Below, in pieces: positions 4,992-5,293 of a DNA stretch of 5,293 nt. The DNA is from Shewanella sp. (GTDB lineage: Bacteria; Pseudomonadota; Gammaproteobacteria; Enterobacterales; Shewanellaceae). The first letter of the stretch is position 1, and every line of letters begins with the position of its first letter. Below the pieces are notes generated by a model. It was not told the DNA's origin and made no database searches. It was given only the letters and a program-made list of their open reading frames with translations. The stretch covers positions 1 to 5,293 of the forward strand of contig SDWK01000667.1 in NCBI GenBank assembly GCA_004195335.1, in the 5' to 3' direction. The position numbers were made by a program, and so were the translations under genes.

Positions 4992-5293
4992 ATGCCGAAG
5001 AATTTTTACGAGAAGGGCGAAAAAGTCGGTTATGTCGTTAAGGCAGGCGGACTGCAAGGCTACCTGGTATCCAAGAAAGAGGTCGAAAAATTCAACATTA
5101 AGTCCATTGCAGATTTCAAACGTCCCGAAGTCAAAGAAGCATTCGACGCCAATGGCGACGGCAAAGCTGACCTGACTGCCTGTCCAGCTGGCTGGGGCTG
5201 TGAGGGCACGATCGCCCATCATATGGACGTCTATGATCTTGAAGATGATATCAATCTAATCAAAGCCTCTTACTCGGCAAGCATGGCTGACGC
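4992..5293 (+). pseudogene. proX: glycine betaine/proline ABC transporter substrate-binding protein ProX, 5'-truncated (3' end off window)
   Basis: The frame MPKNFYEKGEKVGYVVKAGG...QGYLVSKKEVEKFNI...FDANGDGKADLTACPAGWGCEGTIAHH...IKASYSASMADA matches the middle of ProX. That is the periplasmic binding protein that delivers glycine betaine or proline betaine to the ProVW permease under osmotic stress. The CPAGWGC segment corresponds to E. coli CNPGWGC, with the disulfide pair and one Trp of the ligand-binding aromatic box. The fragment starts where E. coli ProX has KKFYREG, so the signal peptide and about the first 70-75 mature residues, including the first aromatic-box Trp (NWTPLHD), are absent. 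In-frame sequence is open only back to 4965 (TAA at 4962-4964) and carries no signal peptide. A possible TTG start at 4980 has GGGAGGG just upstream. A product would lack export and half of the binding cleft, so I call it a broken gene; an assembly join or true deletion cannot be told apart here. Confidence 0.8.

Noticed and set aside
1..5293. CRISPR array, tRNA or rRNA
   Set aside because: No regularly spaced repeats of 24-40 bases, no cloverleaf with a TTCGANNC arm and no rRNA signature were seen.

Overview
The window reads as a chromosomal segment of a Gram-negative bacterium. The flavour of several proteins (the TviB-type dehydrogenase, the small HRADTEAH coiled-coil protein, the ProX fragment) and of the intergenic repeats suggests a Desulfuromonadales/Geobacter-like lineage. 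That placement comes from recognition of family style, not from any search, and is tentative.

Left part (1-1409, minus strand): the first 361 codons of a nucleotide-sugar C6-dehydrogenase of the TviB/WbpO type, which makes UDP-HexNAcA for surface polysaccharide. It runs off the left edge. A 90-residue coiled-coil protein of unknown function lies upstream of it with 52 bases between, so the two may share a transcript.

Middle part (about 1137-2751): a repeat-rich, gene-poor stretch that looks like accumulated debris. It holds an ORF6N-domain (phage antirepressor-like) pseudogene with two in-frame stop codons. It also holds a perfect 20-bp inverted repeat 1.2 kb apart, whose left copy encodes the tail of the coiled-coil protein, and short motifs resembling those around REP-associated transposases. 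A strong minus-strand Rho-independent terminator follows, and then a roughly 92-bp MITE-like element with 19-bp imperfect inverted ends. One end of that element supplies the stop codon of the next gene.

Right-centre (2748-4802, minus strand): a tight two-gene operon with a 12-base gap for exported proteins. The first gene encodes a secreted protein with a beta-rich N-terminal domain and one canonical EF-hand-like calcium loop. The second encodes a secreted alpha/beta hydrolase (nucleophile elbow AHSQGN) with a C-terminal YfaP/DUF2135-like beta-sandwich. They probably act together outside the cytoplasm; the substrate is unknown. This operon is the most interesting intact unit here.

Right edge (about 4980-5293, plus strand): a glycine betaine/proline ABC-transporter substrate-binding protein (ProX) that lacks its signal peptide and first lobe, yet has a Shine-Dalgarno-like sequence right at the truncation point. 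It runs off the right edge. I see no tRNA, rRNA, CRISPR array or intact transposase.
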